From Alphaproteobacteria bacterium (lineage in GTDB: Bacteria > Pseudomonadota > Alphaproteobacteria > RF32 > CAG-239), in assembly GCA_017501665.1 (NCBI GenBank), contig JAFVWM010000036.1, positions 62,001 to 126,000 of the forward strand: a stretch of 64,000 nucleotides of DNA. The letters run 5' to 3'. Position 1 is the first letter of the stretch; the number at the start of each line of letters is the position of its first letter. The notes beneath the pieces are model-generated. The model was not told the origin of the DNA, ran no database searches, and worked only from the letters and a program-made list of their open reading frames with translations. A program made the translations under genes and the position numbers. Below are positions 9,136-18,536 of the stretch, one piece after another.

Positions 9136-10999
9136 TAATCCATCCTTTAATTTCTTTTACAAGTTTATTATTGTATATTTTATACATTAAGGCCAACAAT
9201 ATTATAACTGTTAATGGTAAAACAAATATTACAAAAACAGAAAAACTCATCATAAGCAAAGCTTGTTTTTCCTCAATCAAATATACAATTTTTCTAAGGC
9301 TTTGGCGTAAATTGTTTTCTTCACGGATAACTTGTTCTTTCTCTTTCAACTTTTTGGTATAAAAAGCGTCAAATTCTGTTTTGCCTTCTTCAATAGTTAA
9401 AAGCTTTTCCTTAACTCCATACAATTGATTTATGACATCCTTTCTGTATTCTTCATAAAAATCCATTGCCATTTTACGAAAAACATTTGCTATATTAATA
9501 TCATTTTTAACAATCTTTTTCTTACCGACATTAGCATAATTACTATCACTCATATAATCAAAAATATTTCTTAAGAAATATAAATTATCTGACGAATAAG
9601 TAATATTGTATACATCATGTCCTTTTTTATTATCTGCATTCCACAACACTTCATTAACAATATCAGCATCACCGATTAAAAGCAATTTTCCTTCCTTTTG
9701 TGCTGTTCTTTGAAATATGGGTAACCTTGCAAGCAACTCGGCATCATTTATCGGCGGATAAGTATAATATGGTTCAAACATGCCTTCTATTAACAAAGAT
9801 AAAATATGGCTTTTACCGGTAAATTTATATTTTTTAATTAAATCATCATACCCCAAATCAGTTATTTTGATGGCTTCCAACACCCCTGCTTTATCCGATG
9901 TTTTTGCAATAACCGTCATAACCTTATTTTCTTGATTTTCATATTCAAAAAAACTTCCGTGATTATAAAAAATTTTATCAATATTTTTATTTATGGGATG
10001 CTTTGATAACATATTTTCAGTTATATTTATTTTTAAGGGATAACTTACTTTTTTGCCATCCATAACAACCGTTCTGGAGCTGTTATCTCCTACTAATAAA
10101 TTATGAGCATAAGAAACGCCGTGATTTTTTAAAAATTCTGTTAAACCGCTAAGATAAGAGTAATATTTTTCCATATTACGAAATCTTTCTTCAAAAAAAG
10201 CATCTGTCATAATTACGACACTTCCGCCACGTACCAAATATTGATCCAATGCATATTTTAATGGGGTATTTGCTTCCACCGGATAAAACAACAACACAAC
10301 ATCAACACTGTCATCAATAAAAGGCACAGTACTTCTTATCGGCAAAATATTATAACCAAATTTCTTCAAATTTTTTACAAATGGCCAAATTTTAGTACTT
10401 TTTATCGGATTATTCTCACCGGCAATATTAAACAGTGATGATATAATTCCTATGTTTGATTTTCTTTTTTCCGCAATAACCGAAAGTATTCTGGTAATAT
10501 CATCTTCCACATATAATTTTCTGTTGGGATATAGCTGATTTATTGAATCGAATTGACCATACATATTAGAAAAACCTATTCCCAAATACTGGTACTTAAT
10601 TCCGTCATTAAAATCAAATTCTTCTATACCCGATTTTTTAGCCTCATACTCCGAATTTTCAAACGGTACAACATCAACCATTGTCAAATCAATATAACCG
10701 TTTGATTTGTTTTTATATTCAACTAAAAGCTTTCGTATGTATTCCGCATATTCGGCTAATTTCGGATTTTTATACTTTAAGTCTTTTGAAACAAAAAATT
10801 TTATATTTATTTGTTCTTTATTTTTATCTAAAAAATTTATTGTTTCATCACTCAGGCTATATTTTTTATCTGCGGTTAAATCAATATTAACATCGCCAAA
10901 CAACAAAAACACCAATAAATTTAATGCTATTAAAAAGATAAATCCACCGGCAAATAATCCGCAAAATTCGCCAAAATTTTTAACATTGAATTTTATCAT
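9128..10999 (-). CDS. GldG-like ABC-type auxiliary subunit
   Basis: 623 aa. An N-terminal membrane helix (about 14-36) is followed by a long extracytoplasmic region and a C-terminal helix (about 577-610). The region after the first helix (LTADKKYSLSDETINFLD) is the typical start of the GldG/ABC_transp_aux family, which is related to intraflagellar-transport-like domains. It is 3 bp downstream of the permease and overlaps DUF4340 by 8 bp. In Bacteroidetes, GldF-GldG takes part in gliding. In proteobacteria, similar clusters occur without gliding machinery, and no other gliding gene is seen here, so a general envelope role is more likely. Confidence 0.85.
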   Translation of the reverse strand: MIKFNVKNFGEFCGLFAGGFIFLIALNLLVFLLFGDVNIDLTADKKYSLSDETINFLDKNKEQINIKFFVSKDLKYKNPKLAEYAEYIRKLLVEYKNKSNGYIDLTMVDVVPFENSEYEAKKSGIEEFDFNDGIKYQYLGIGFSNMYGQFDSINQLYPNRKLYVEDDITRILSVIAEKRKSNIGIISSLFNIAGENNPIKSTKIWPFVKNLKKFGYNILPIRSTVPFIDDSVDVVLLFYPVEANTPLKYALDQYLVRGGSVVIMTDAFFEERFRNMEKYYSYLSGLTEFLKNHGVSYAHNLLVGDNSSRTVVMDGKKVSYPLKINITENMLSKHPINKNIDKIFYNHGSFFEYENQENKVMTVIAKTSDKAGVLEAIKITDLGYDDLIKKYKFTGKSHILSLLIEGMFEPYYTYPPINDAELLARLPIFQRTAQKEGKLLLIGDADIVNEVLWNADNKKGHDVYNITYSSDNLYFLRNIFDYMSDSNYANVGKKKIVKNDINIANVFRKMAMDFYEEYRKDVINQLYGVKEKLLTIEEGKTEFDAFYTKKLKEKEQVIREENNLRQSLRKIVYLIEEKQALLMMSFSVFVIFVLPLTVIILLALMYKIYNNKLVKEIKGWIND

Positions 11000-11002
11000 G
11001 AA

Positions 11003-11749
11003 TCAATTCCTTTTATAGTTGACTGCAACTATTGACAAACTCAAACCGAATACAATTATCAATATAAAATATATAATAGAAGAAATATTAATTTGTCCGT
11101 TTATCAAATCATTATATTGATACGAAAAATTAAAGGCATTAACCAATCGCATAAATATAACATTATCGGGTATTAATTTATCTATCATCCACTTAAACGA
11201 TACTGATATAACTGTCGAACAAGCAACCATTCCGAGCAAAAAAGCTCCTAACATATTATAACATAACGAAGCCACCAAAAAACTTATTGCACAAAGACTT
11301 CCTGACATTAAAAATACTACAAAATAATTTACCGAAATAATGGTATTATCTAATTCAACCAACATACATACAAACCACCACAAAGGCATAGATGCCAATA
11401 ACATAACACCGACAATCAACCAAGAAGCAAAAAATTTACCGAAAACAATATCTCTATAACAAACCGGCTGAGACAATATTACTTCTAAAGTATTTTGTTT
11501 ATATTCATCAGCCCATAATCTCATTGTAATTGCAGGAATTATTAAAGCCAAAACCCCCGGTTGAAATTTAAAAAATTGGTATAAAACAGGAGATGTATCT
11601 ACAATAAAATCAGACGCATAAACAGTAATCGCCGAACACAGCGCAACATATACAAAAGACAAAAGATATATCATTTTACTCTGAAAATAAAATTTAAAAT
11701 CTTTATAAAAAAATGTCAAAATATCTCGCTTACTTTCACTTATTTTCAT
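11003..11749 (-). CDS. ABC-2 type permease, GldF-like
   Basis: 248 aa with about six hydrophobic segments. The sequence RLWADEYKQNTLEVILSQP near residue 75-95 is characteristic of GldF/NosY-type permeases of ABC-2 systems. It overlaps the 3' end of the ATPase gene by 14 bp and is followed 3 bp later by the GldG-like gene. It forms the membrane channel partner of that ATPase. Substrate unknown. Confidence 0.88.
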   Translation of the reverse strand: MKISESKRDILTFFYKDFKFYFQSKMIYLLSFVYVALCSAITVYASDFIVDTSPVLYQFFKFQPGVLALIIPAITMRLWADEYKQNTLEVILSQPVCYRDIVFGKFFASWLIVGVMLLASMPLWWFVCMLVELDNTIISVNYFVVFLMSGSLCAISFLVASLCYNMLGAFLLGMVACSTVISVSFKWMIDKLIPDNVIFMRLVNAFNFSYQYNDLINGQINISSIIYFILIIVFGLSLSIVAVNYKRN

Positions 11750-12464
11750 TAATATCTCCGAGTATAGTATAAAAAGATTCCTCGATTCTGTTTTGAGCCG
11801 TAATTTTTTTTAAATCATCAGGTGTTGAATCGCACACCAATTTTCCGTTTTTGATCATTAATACTCTTGTAGCGATAGCTTCAACTTCTTCCATAATGTG
11901 AGTTGAAATTAAAATAGTATTTTTTTTACCGTAATCTTGCAAAACTTCACGAAGTTTAAGCTTTTGTTGAGGGTCCAAACCTTCGGTAGGCTCATCCAAA
12001 ATCAACATTTTAGGTTCGTTTAACATCGCGCCGGCAATAGCCACACGACGTTTATAACCTTTTGAAAGTGTTTCACATTTTTGATTAACAACCGATTCTA
12101 ATTCCAAATTTTTGATAACTTTTTTAATGTTTATTTTAAACATATCTTTTTCAATATGCTTCATATCTCCCATAAATTTTAAAAATTCAAAAACACTCAT
12201 ATCCTGATAAATACCGCCATGTTCGGGAACATATGCAATACTTTTCAAATACTCTAGTCGATTATTTTCAATTGTATGGTTATCAAACGAAATTTCCCCC
12301 TTCTCTTGTTTATAAAATCCGCTCAACAATCTCATCAAAGTTGTTTTTCCTGCACCGTTAGGCCCGACTAATGCAACTATTTGTCCTTTTTTCAAACAAA
12401 AATTTATATTATGCAAAATCTCTTTATTTCCAATACTTTTAACCACATTTTTTACAACAAGCAT
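11736..12464 (-). CDS. ABC transporter ATP-binding protein (GldA-like)
   Basis: 242 aa from the ATG at 12464; an in-frame TTG at 12482 would add six residues but leaves no room for the GGAG sequence at 12478-12481, which is a better ribosome site for the ATG. Motifs: Walker A GPNGAGKTT, signature LSKGYKRRVAIAG, Walker B MLILDEPTEGLDP and the H-loop STHIMEEVE. The KGYKRR form of the signature is common in GldA/CcmA-like ATPases. It is the first gene of the Gld-like operon and drives the permease that overlaps it. It faces the mlaD genes across a 161-bp divergent promoter region. Confidence 0.9.
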   Translation of the reverse strand: MLVVKNVVKSIGNKEILHNINFCLKKGQIVALVGPNGAGKTTLMRLLSGFYKQEKGEISFDNHTIENNRLEYLKSIAYVPEHGGIYQDMSVFEFLKFMGDMKHIEKDMFKINIKKVIKNLELESVVNQKCETLSKGYKRRVAIAGAMLNEPKMLILDEPTEGLDPQQKLKLREVLQDYGKKNTILISTHIMEEVEAIATRVLMIKNGKLVCDSTPDDLKKITAQNRIEESFYTILGDINENK

Positions 12465-12625
12465 CTTATATTTTCGCTCCAAACAAAAATCAATTTATTG
12501 TAATCTTAGCAGATTTTTTTTAAATTTTAACAATTATTTTCATTTTTCAAAATCTTTGATGACAAAAGAATAATTTTATTTTATATATAGGTAAACGTTA
12601 ATGTAAAACAATAAAAAAAAGAACC

Positions 12626-13126
12626 ATGAAAATACTTGAATTATACTCTAAAGATGAAACAAAAAATTTAAAAGTCGGTCTTTGCGTACTTCTTATGATC
12701 GTCTTAGCTGTTTTTACGGTTGCTGTATCCAAAAAAGATATTACCCATAAAGACGGCGGAAAATATTACAAAGTATATGCCCGCTACAACAGAACAGATG
12801 GTTTGTTGGTCGGTGATTTGGTACGTTTGTCCGGTATGGATATAGGTCGTGTCGTTAATGCAAAATTAGACAGCAATTTCAAAGCAATTTTGACACTGGA
12901 ACTTAATGACAACATAAAAATACCTGATGACAGTTCTGCCGCCATTGTCAGTTCAGGTATTATGGGAAAAAAATATATTGAAATAGAACCGGGCGGATCA
13001 GAAGATATGCTGACCGAAGGCTCTGAGTTTGCATACACACAGGATGCTATGGTCATAGAAGAACTTATCGAACGAATTATTGGTATTGGTAAAGCAAAAC
13101 GCCAAGACAAAAAAGGAGAAAAATAA
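12626..13126 (+). CDS. mlaD: MlaD family phospholipid-binding protein, first of two
   Basis: 166 aa. A membrane anchor at about 17-35 precedes an MCE/MlaD domain (about 47-125) with the typical GLLVGDLVRLSGMDIGRV and SGIMGKKYIEIEPGG elements. MlaD is the periplasmic hexameric subunit of the Mla system that moves phospholipids between the membranes. The next gene, one base later, is a second MlaD copy; no MlaE or MlaF genes are in the window. The C-terminal stretch (EELIERIIGIGK) is short compared with E. coli MlaD. Gene order MlaD then DUF2155 is common in alphaproteobacteria. Confidence 0.92.
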   Translation: MKILELYSKDETKNLKVGLCVLLMIVLAVFTVAVSKKDITHKDGGKYYKVYARYNRTDGLLVGDLVRLSGMDIGRVVNAKLDSNFKAILTLELNDNIKIPDDSSAAIVSSGIMGKKYIEIEPGGSEDMLTEGSEFAYTQDAMVIEELIERIIGIGKAKRQDKKGEK

Positions 13127-13597
13127 ATGATTAAAATAGACTTTTTGATGTATAAACGCCCTGTTGAAACAATTATGGGTATTTTGGTTTTGGCTGTTGC
13201 CTGCTTGTTTTGCTATTTTGCATATTCGGTATCCGATCTTCAGGTTGTAAAAGGATACAATGTTTCTGCCAATTTTTTAAAAGTAGGAGGCTTAAACACC
13301 GGTTCTGATGTTCGCATTAACGGAATCAAAATCGGTACCGTAGTCAGCCAAAAACTTAATGAAGAAGACTATACTGCCAACGTGGTAATGAGCTTGGCAT
13401 CTGATATAAAACTTCCTAAAGACAGCATTGCATCAATAGTTTCTGACGGATTAATGGGCAACAAATTTATAAAAATTGATCCCGGCCACTCCAAAGAATT
13501 TTTACAAGATGGTGATAAATTGGAAAAAACTAAAGATTTTAAAACCATAGAAGATTTGGTTGGTGAAGTTATATTTATGGTAACAGGTGATGAATAA
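13127..13597 (+). CDS. mlaD: MlaD family phospholipid-binding protein, second of two
   Basis: 156 aa, with an anchor at about 14-34 and an MCE domain containing GGLNTGSDVRINGIKIGTV and GLMGNKFIKIDPG. It starts directly after the stop of the first MlaD gene and its end overlaps the DUF2155 gene by 8 bp, so all three are one operon. The two MlaD proteins share layout but differ at most positions outside the MCE signature, so this is an old duplication, not a recent one. They could form a mixed hexamer or two separate rings. Confidence 0.92.
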   Translation: MIKIDFLMYKRPVETIMGILVLAVACLFCYFAYSVSDLQVVKGYNVSANFLKVGGLNTGSDVRINGIKIGTVVSQKLNEEDYTANVVMSLASDIKLPKDSIASIVSDGLMGNKFIKIDPGHSKEFLQDGDKLEKTKDFKTIEDLVGEVIFMVTGDE

Positions 13598-14417
13598 AAT
13601 ATCAAAAACCGCGCTATCCTTATCATTAGCATTGTTTATGACGCCATGTGCATATGCCGATAATATAGAAATGAATACTGCACATATACAAGCAATGGAT
13701 AAAATTACCGGTCGTGTCAGTGAATTGAATGTCCCTGTCAATGGATTAGTTAATTTTGGTACTTTTTCGATTTTGGTGCGTAAATGTGTTACAAAATCAC
13801 CGGAAGAAACTCCAGAAAACACCGCTTTTATTGATGTTGTAGACAATTATAAATCTCAAAATCCGGTTAATATATTCAAAGGATGGATGTTTTCATCCAC
13901 TCCCGGAATTAACGGAATTGAGCATCCCATTTATGATATATGGTTGCTCAATTGCTATAATTCTGACGCCTCTAAACATCAAAAATTAAGCGAAGATAAG
14001 CTTAAACTTCGTGATGAACTACCTATGGTTCGTCAAAAAAAGCCGGAGCAAACATTAAAACTATCTATACTAAACAACGACATTATCGAAGAAGAAACAA
14101 TTGATTCCGATAACATTATTGATGTAGTAAATAAGGAAGTTAATGAAATAAATCAAAACGATATTACTTCGGCAAATGTAAATAACGAAGTAATTAAATT
14201 AAATCTTGATGAAAAATCAAACGATATCGATTTGCCAAAAAACAACTTAACAGAAGAAGATTTTGTTGCCGAAGATGAAGAGATCGTTACCGAAACTATT
14301 ATAATAGATAACGAAACAGTTGCTCAAGATGAAGAAAATCAAAAAATAAAAGAAGAAACCGAAAATGATGAAATTACAGATAAAAATATAGTTGACGAAA
14401 TTCACGAACAACTGTAA
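13590..14417 (+). CDS. DUF2155 domain-containing secreted protein with an acidic tail
   Basis: 275 aa from the ATG at 13590, which overlaps the mlaD stop; a GTG three bases earlier is possible. A signal peptide (about 1-24, ending CAYA) is followed by the DUF2155 region (about 30-130) with KITGRVSELNVPV, a conserved Cys pair (VRKC, LLNC) and IFKGWMFSS. The remaining 140 residues are low complexity, rich in Asp, Glu, Asn and Ile, and unlike the usual short DUF2155 proteins. Function is unknown; the conserved place after MlaD suggests an envelope role. The gene converges with trkH with only 3 bp between stops. Confidence 0.85.
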   Translation: MNKISKTALSLSLALFMTPCAYADNIEMNTAHIQAMDKITGRVSELNVPVNGLVNFGTFSILVRKCVTKSPEETPENTAFIDVVDNYKSQNPVNIFKGWMFSSTPGINGIEHPIYDIWLLNCYNSDASKHQKLSEDKLKLRDELPMVRQKKPEQTLKLSILNNDIIEEETIDSDNIIDVVNKEVNEINQNDITSANVNNEVIKLNLDEKSNDIDLPKNNLTEEDFVAEDEEIVTETIIIDNETVAQDEENQKIKEETENDEITDKNIVDEIHEQL

Positions 14418-14420
14418 TTA

Positions 14421-15854
14421 TCATCGCCAAAAACTTTTGGTAAACAAAACCAATACGGTTAAAACTTCCAATCTTCCCAAAATCATGGTAAAAGATAACA
14501 ATATCTTGACATAATTAGACATCCCCTCATAGCTTCCTGCCGGTCCGATAGCTTGAGTATTTCCGGGACCTGAATTTGTAATAGCGGCAATTGTTGCACT
14601 GAAAGCCGTTGCAAAGTCAACACCGCTCAAAGCCACTAAAGAACAAATTATTGCCACGCTAAAAGCATATGCTACAAAAAATACAAATATTGAACTGGCT
14701 ACATTATGGCTTATACCTATACCGTCAACTTTTAAAGGCAACAATCTGTTTGGTTCGGTTGTCATAACAAAAGCTCTTTTCAATTGAGCTAATACAATTT
14801 GCCATCTGAATATTTTAATTCCTCCGGATGTTGATCCTGTACAACCTCCGGTTAAAGCAAACACAATAAATGCAGTTGCAGCAAAAGCCCCCCAATTCAA
14901 CCAATTAGTCGAATTATATCCGGTAGATGTTACTATCGAAACAATATTAAATGCAGCATATCTCAAGGCATCAAACGGAGTATATACACCTTTATAGACC
15001 AACCACGTTGTCGTTATTGTTATATATATTGCTAAAATTTTAACAAAATCAACGACTTGACTTGAACGCAATGAATGAACATCTTTCGTCACTAATAAGC
15101 TATGATATAGTGTCAACGGAAGAGCCCCTAAAAACATAAATAATGTAACCAACCACTCTATTGTAGAATTATTAAAAAATCCGATTGAATTATTTTTGGT
15201 TGAAAAACCACCTGTCGAGATCGTGGTCAAAGTATGGCAAACCGCATCAAACCAATTCATTCCTGCTGATTTTAATGATATGGCACATATTATCATTAAC
15301 AATAAGTATACACCGATAATTCTTCTTGCTATATAGCTTATCTTAGGCATAAATTTTTCATTAACATCAGAATTCTCTCTCTGAAAAATCTGCATTCCTC
15401 CAATACCTAAAAATGGCAACATCGCAATTGCAAAAATAACAATTCCGACACCTCCCATACCGCTTAATAAAGCCCGCCACAATAATATTGATCTTGGCAA
15501 AGACTCAACATCAGAATATATAGATGCTCCTGTCGTTGAAACACCTGATGCAGCCTCAAAAAGAGCATCGGGCCAACTTGTTCCGTAAAATACAAACGGC
15601 AGTGATGCCAACAATACTACCGACACCCAACTCAAAACCGTCAATAAGTATGCTTGTTGAATAGAAATATCTTTAATTTTTCCTTTGTTTGCCAAAAACA
15701 ACGACAAACCGATAAACATTGTAACAATGGATGAACTTAAAAATATTGACCAATTCATACCGCTGTAATACATATCCAACAATGCCGGAAACAACATAGC
15801 TATTCCCAACACGCTGATAAAATATCCGCATATCATTAAAATCGGTTGCCACAT
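14421..15854 (-). CDS. trkH: Trk-type potassium uptake protein TrkH
   Basis: 477 aa, close to the 483 aa of E. coli TrkH. It has the multi-helix membrane layout of the family with selectivity-filter-like segments (SGVSTTGASIYSD, TISTGGFSTKN, VTSTGYNSTNW, ITNSGPGN). It is the inner-membrane K+ translocating subunit and needs the TrkA NAD-binding regulator, which is not in this window. A 16-bp gap separates it from the nuclease-like ORF upstream. Confidence 0.93.
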   Translation of the reverse strand: MWQPILMICGYFISVLGIAMLFPALLDMYYSGMNWSIFLSSSIVTMFIGLSLFLANKGKIKDISIQQAYLLTVLSWVSVVLLASLPFVFYGTSWPDALFEAASGVSTTGASIYSDVESLPRSILLWRALLSGMGGVGIVIFAIAMLPFLGIGGMQIFQRENSDVNEKFMPKISYIARRIIGVYLLLMIICAISLKSAGMNWFDAVCHTLTTISTGGFSTKNNSIGFFNNSTIEWLVTLFMFLGALPLTLYHSLLVTKDVHSLRSSQVVDFVKILAIYITITTTWLVYKGVYTPFDALRYAAFNIVSIVTSTGYNSTNWLNWGAFAATAFIVFALTGGCTGSTSGGIKIFRWQIVLAQLKRAFVMTTEPNRLLPLKVDGIGISHNVASSIFVFFVAYAFSVAIICSLVALSGVDFATAFSATIAAITNSGPGNTQAIGPAGSYEGMSNYVKILLSFTMILGRLEVLTVLVLFTKSFWR

Positions 15855-15870
15855 AAAGAATATCCTTTTT

Positions 15871-16122
15871 TTATCTCAGATTAATATTTTTTGAATATCC
15901 CAAATCAACCATTTTATGATTGATACTAATTCCATCTACGGCACACATTGCAGTCAATTCTGCATTTTGAGTAAAAGCAACAATATGACACTCAATTTCT
16001 TTTCCTTCAATCATATTTTGTAAAAACAAAGCACCATTTTTTCCTTTTTGACTTTCAGGTAAAGAATAAATGCCATACAATAACATATTTTCACCATTAA
16101 TATTAATTTCATTTACATTCAC
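15871..16122 (-). CDS. Staphylococcal-nuclease-like C-terminal fragment (probably displaced by a frameshift)
   Basis: 83 aa from a GTG at 16122. It matches the thermonuclease fold pattern (INGENMLLYGIYSLPESQKG, then a C-terminal DGISINHKMVDLGYS). The usual catalytic Arg and Asp of the R-L-x-G-I-D-x-P-E motif are missing, so it is probably inactive. The same frame continues upstream, without any start codon, as KGSASVV and YRKEPRIV up to a TAA at 16209-16207. Since the fold normally begins with such a GxAxVVDGDTI element, the annotated start lies inside the domain. The peptide most likely belongs to the reading frame of the preceding gene, joined by a -1 shift near 16206. Confidence 0.6.
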   Translation of the reverse strand: MNVNEININGENMLLYGIYSLPESQKGKNGALFLQNMIEGKEIECHIVAFTQNAELTAMCAVDGISINHKMVDLGYSKNINLR

Positions 16123-16166
16123 AACACTAGCCGAACCTTTAACTATTCTGGGTTCTTTTCTATATG

Positions 16167-16679
16167 TTAAACCGGATGTGTTATCATGTTCAAAATAAAT
16201 AACGACTTAGAATTAATTTTACGGTCTTCAATATTTTTACCTTCACCCGTAATTTCAACTTTAACTGATTCATTTTGTACTTTCTTAAAAGCTTTTCTGT
16301 CAACGGCTCTAATTATTTTATTATTTGTCGAACTTTTAATATCTGCAGATTTTATATTCTCTGCCACATCTTCAACTTTTGATGAAATTTTATTTATATT
16401 ATCGGAAATAGAAACCATAAAATCCTTATCAAATTTTTGAACAAGATTATTCCAAGCATTTACATTTTTAGTAATTATCCAAGAAGGAATCTCTCTATAT
16501 CCGATATTTGCAAAATGATGTATCCCGACAATACTTCCTCCCAAAACCACCAATAAAATTATAAAAAACAAAGGATGGATAAACGGAAACAACACAAATC
16601 GAAAAAACTTGTTAGCCCACTTCATCAAACCTGTTGAAGGACCGATATAGTCATCTCTTTCACGTCTTTTAAAAGCCAT
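16167..16679 (-). CDS. Membrane-anchored hypothetical protein, likely N-terminal part of a nuclease-like protein
   Basis: 170 aa. A basic N-terminus (KRRERDDY) and one strong membrane helix (about 30-55) are followed by a coiled, Lys/Asn/Ser-rich region. Its ATG overlaps the metG stop (TAATG). I recognise no family. The last 13 residues (from the Ser at about codon 158) look unlike the rest. A -1 shift at AAG TCG near 16206 would replace them with a frame that runs through a nuclease-like domain to 15871. On this reading, the gene encodes a single inner-membrane protein of about 265 aa with an inactive SNase-like domain facing the periplasm. Confidence 0.6.
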   Translation of the reverse strand: MAFKRRERDDYIGPSTGLMKWANKFFRFVLFPFIHPLFFIILLVVLGGSIVGIHHFANIGYREIPSWIITKNVNAWNNLVQKFDKDFMVSISDNINKISSKVEDVAENIKSADIKSSTNNKIIRAVDRKAFKKVQNESVKVEITGEGKNIEDRKINSKSLFILNMITHPV

Positions 16680-18367
16680 TATTTAGAACTCCCATATTTT
16701 TCTTTCAATTCATTCAATCTTTCATCTGTTATACGCTCAAACAACATATCTCCGACTTCAAAATTCTCACCGCCTTTTAATGCACTCATTTCGTTTCTTA
16801 CGTCAAAGTCTTTTAATAATGTAAGCTTTTGACCTAATTTATCCAACATTTTTTGTGCAACAACAGGCATTACCGGCGCAGATAAAATTGCAAAAATTCT
16901 AATAAGGTTAATACAATTACGTAAAATAACTTTTGCACGTTGTTCGTCTGTTTTTATAACTGTCCAAGGTTCTGTAACCGAAATATAGTTATTTCCCTCT
17001 ACCCAAATAGCCCTAAGTTCAGCCAACGCTTTTCTAAATTCCATCAATTCCATATATTTGATATAATTATCAGTCTTTTCTTGAATTGTAGCAATAAGTT
17101 GATTATCAACTTCAACATTTTCACCACCTTGAGGAACCTGATCTCCCAATTTTGATGATGTCATTTTCAAAACACGAGATACAAAGTTACCCAAAACGCC
17201 GTTCAAATCTTTGTTAACCGCACCTGCAAACAAATCCCAAGTAAATGCCGAATCAGAACTCTCCGGAGCGTTTGCCATTAACCAATATCTCCAATAATCA
17301 GCATCAAATTCCTTTACCGCATCTTCGGCAAAAACACCTCTGTTTTCCGATTTTGAGAACTTTCCTCCTTCATAGGTCAAATAACTAAAACCTTTTAAGA
17401 AATCAACTTGTGTCCAGTTTTCTTTAGTTCCGAGCAAAGTTGCCGGAAACGTAATTGAATGATAAGGAACATTGTCTTTACCCATAAACTCGACATGTCG
17501 TACTTCTTGAGGATTCATCCACCAATCTTTCCAATTGCGTTCAGCCTTGTTTTGAGCTTCCCATTGTTTTGTAATACCGATATAACCTATGGGTGCATCA
17601 AACCACACATAGAAAACTTTATCCTCATAACCGGGTTTATTTACCGGAAAACCCCATTTCAAATCACGAGTAATACATCTTTCTTGTAAACCTTCTTTAA
17701 GCCATTTTTGTGCAATTGTATAAGCCACATCAGGCCAAAACGGTTCTTTGGTTTTAACCCATGTTTCCAATTCTTTTTGCAACTTCGGCAAATTAAGAAA
17801 CAAATGTTTAGTTTCTCTGACTTCCAAATTTTCAGAACCTGAAATTGAGCTTTTAGCATCTTTCAAATCTGTCGGCTCCAAAACCTTTGTACAATTTTCG
17901 CATTGATCACCTCTTGCTTTATCATAACCGCAATAAGGACAAGTACCGACAATATATCTGTCAGCCAAAAACATTTTATCATCTATCGAATAAACTTGTT
18001 TAATAATTCTTTCTTCAATATATCCGTTTTTATCTAATTGCTCGAAAATATGATAAGTAGCTTCTTTATTTTCTTCTGACGAAGTACGACCGAAATAATC
18101 AAAACCAAGTCTGAAATCATTATAAATTTGAGCATGTTTTTTATAAAACATATCACAATAATCTTTTACATCCATGCCGACTTTCAAGGCCCCTACTTCC
18201 GATGTTGTGCCATGTTCATCTGTTCCTCCGATGTGTAAAACCTCGTTTCCCATCATTCGCATAAATCTTGCGTATACATCCGATGGTAACAAACAACCGA
18301 CCATATGCCCCAAGTGAAGCACTCCGTTTATATAAGGTAATGCTGATGTAACTAAGATTTTAGACAT
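16679..18367 (-). CDS. metG: Methionyl-tRNA synthetase MetG
   Basis: 562 aa. The HIGH-like motif is HLGH in GVLHLGHMVG, the zinc knuckle is CPYCGYDKARGDQCENC, and the KMSKS-like loop is KFSKS. An anticodon-binding domain fills the C-terminal third. It lacks the extra C-terminal tRNA-binding/dimerisation domain of the longer E. coli enzyme. It charges tRNA-Met. The stop overlaps the next gene start (TAATG), so metG is translationally coupled to the membrane nuclease-like gene. Confidence 0.96.
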   Translation of the reverse strand: MSKILVTSALPYINGVLHLGHMVGCLLPSDVYARFMRMMGNEVLHIGGTDEHGTTSEVGALKVGMDVKDYCDMFYKKHAQIYNDFRLGFDYFGRTSSEENKEATYHIFEQLDKNGYIEERIIKQVYSIDDKMFLADRYIVGTCPYCGYDKARGDQCENCTKVLEPTDLKDAKSSISGSENLEVRETKHLFLNLPKLQKELETWVKTKEPFWPDVAYTIAQKWLKEGLQERCITRDLKWGFPVNKPGYEDKVFYVWFDAPIGYIGITKQWEAQNKAERNWKDWWMNPQEVRHVEFMGKDNVPYHSITFPATLLGTKENWTQVDFLKGFSYLTYEGGKFSKSENRGVFAEDAVKEFDADYWRYWLMANAPESSDSAFTWDLFAGAVNKDLNGVLGNFVSRVLKMTSSKLGDQVPQGGENVEVDNQLIATIQEKTDNYIKYMELMEFRKALAELRAIWVEGNNYISVTEPWTVIKTDEQRAKVILRNCINLIRIFAILSAPVMPVVAQKMLDKLGQKLTLLKDFDVRNEMSALKGGENFEVGDMLFERITDERLNELKEKYGSSK

Positions 18368-18490
18368 TTTTATTCATACTCCTGAAAAAATATTCTCTTA
18401 ACCTGAATAATCTACTACATTTTACGGATTTCACAAGCAAAAAACGACTTTTTACTTTCTTTTACACAAGATATATCATACAAAAAAGTA

Positions 18491-18536
18491 AAAGCGACTC
18501 GTTACCTTTAATAAAAGTAACGAATCGCTTTTTTTA
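18491..18536 (-). terminator. Terminator overlapping the end of the 53-aa ORF
   Basis: A hairpin with arms AAAGCGACTCGTTAC and GTAACGAATCGCTTT and T-runs on both sides. The last codons and stop of the small ORF lie within its right edge. Confidence 0.8.
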
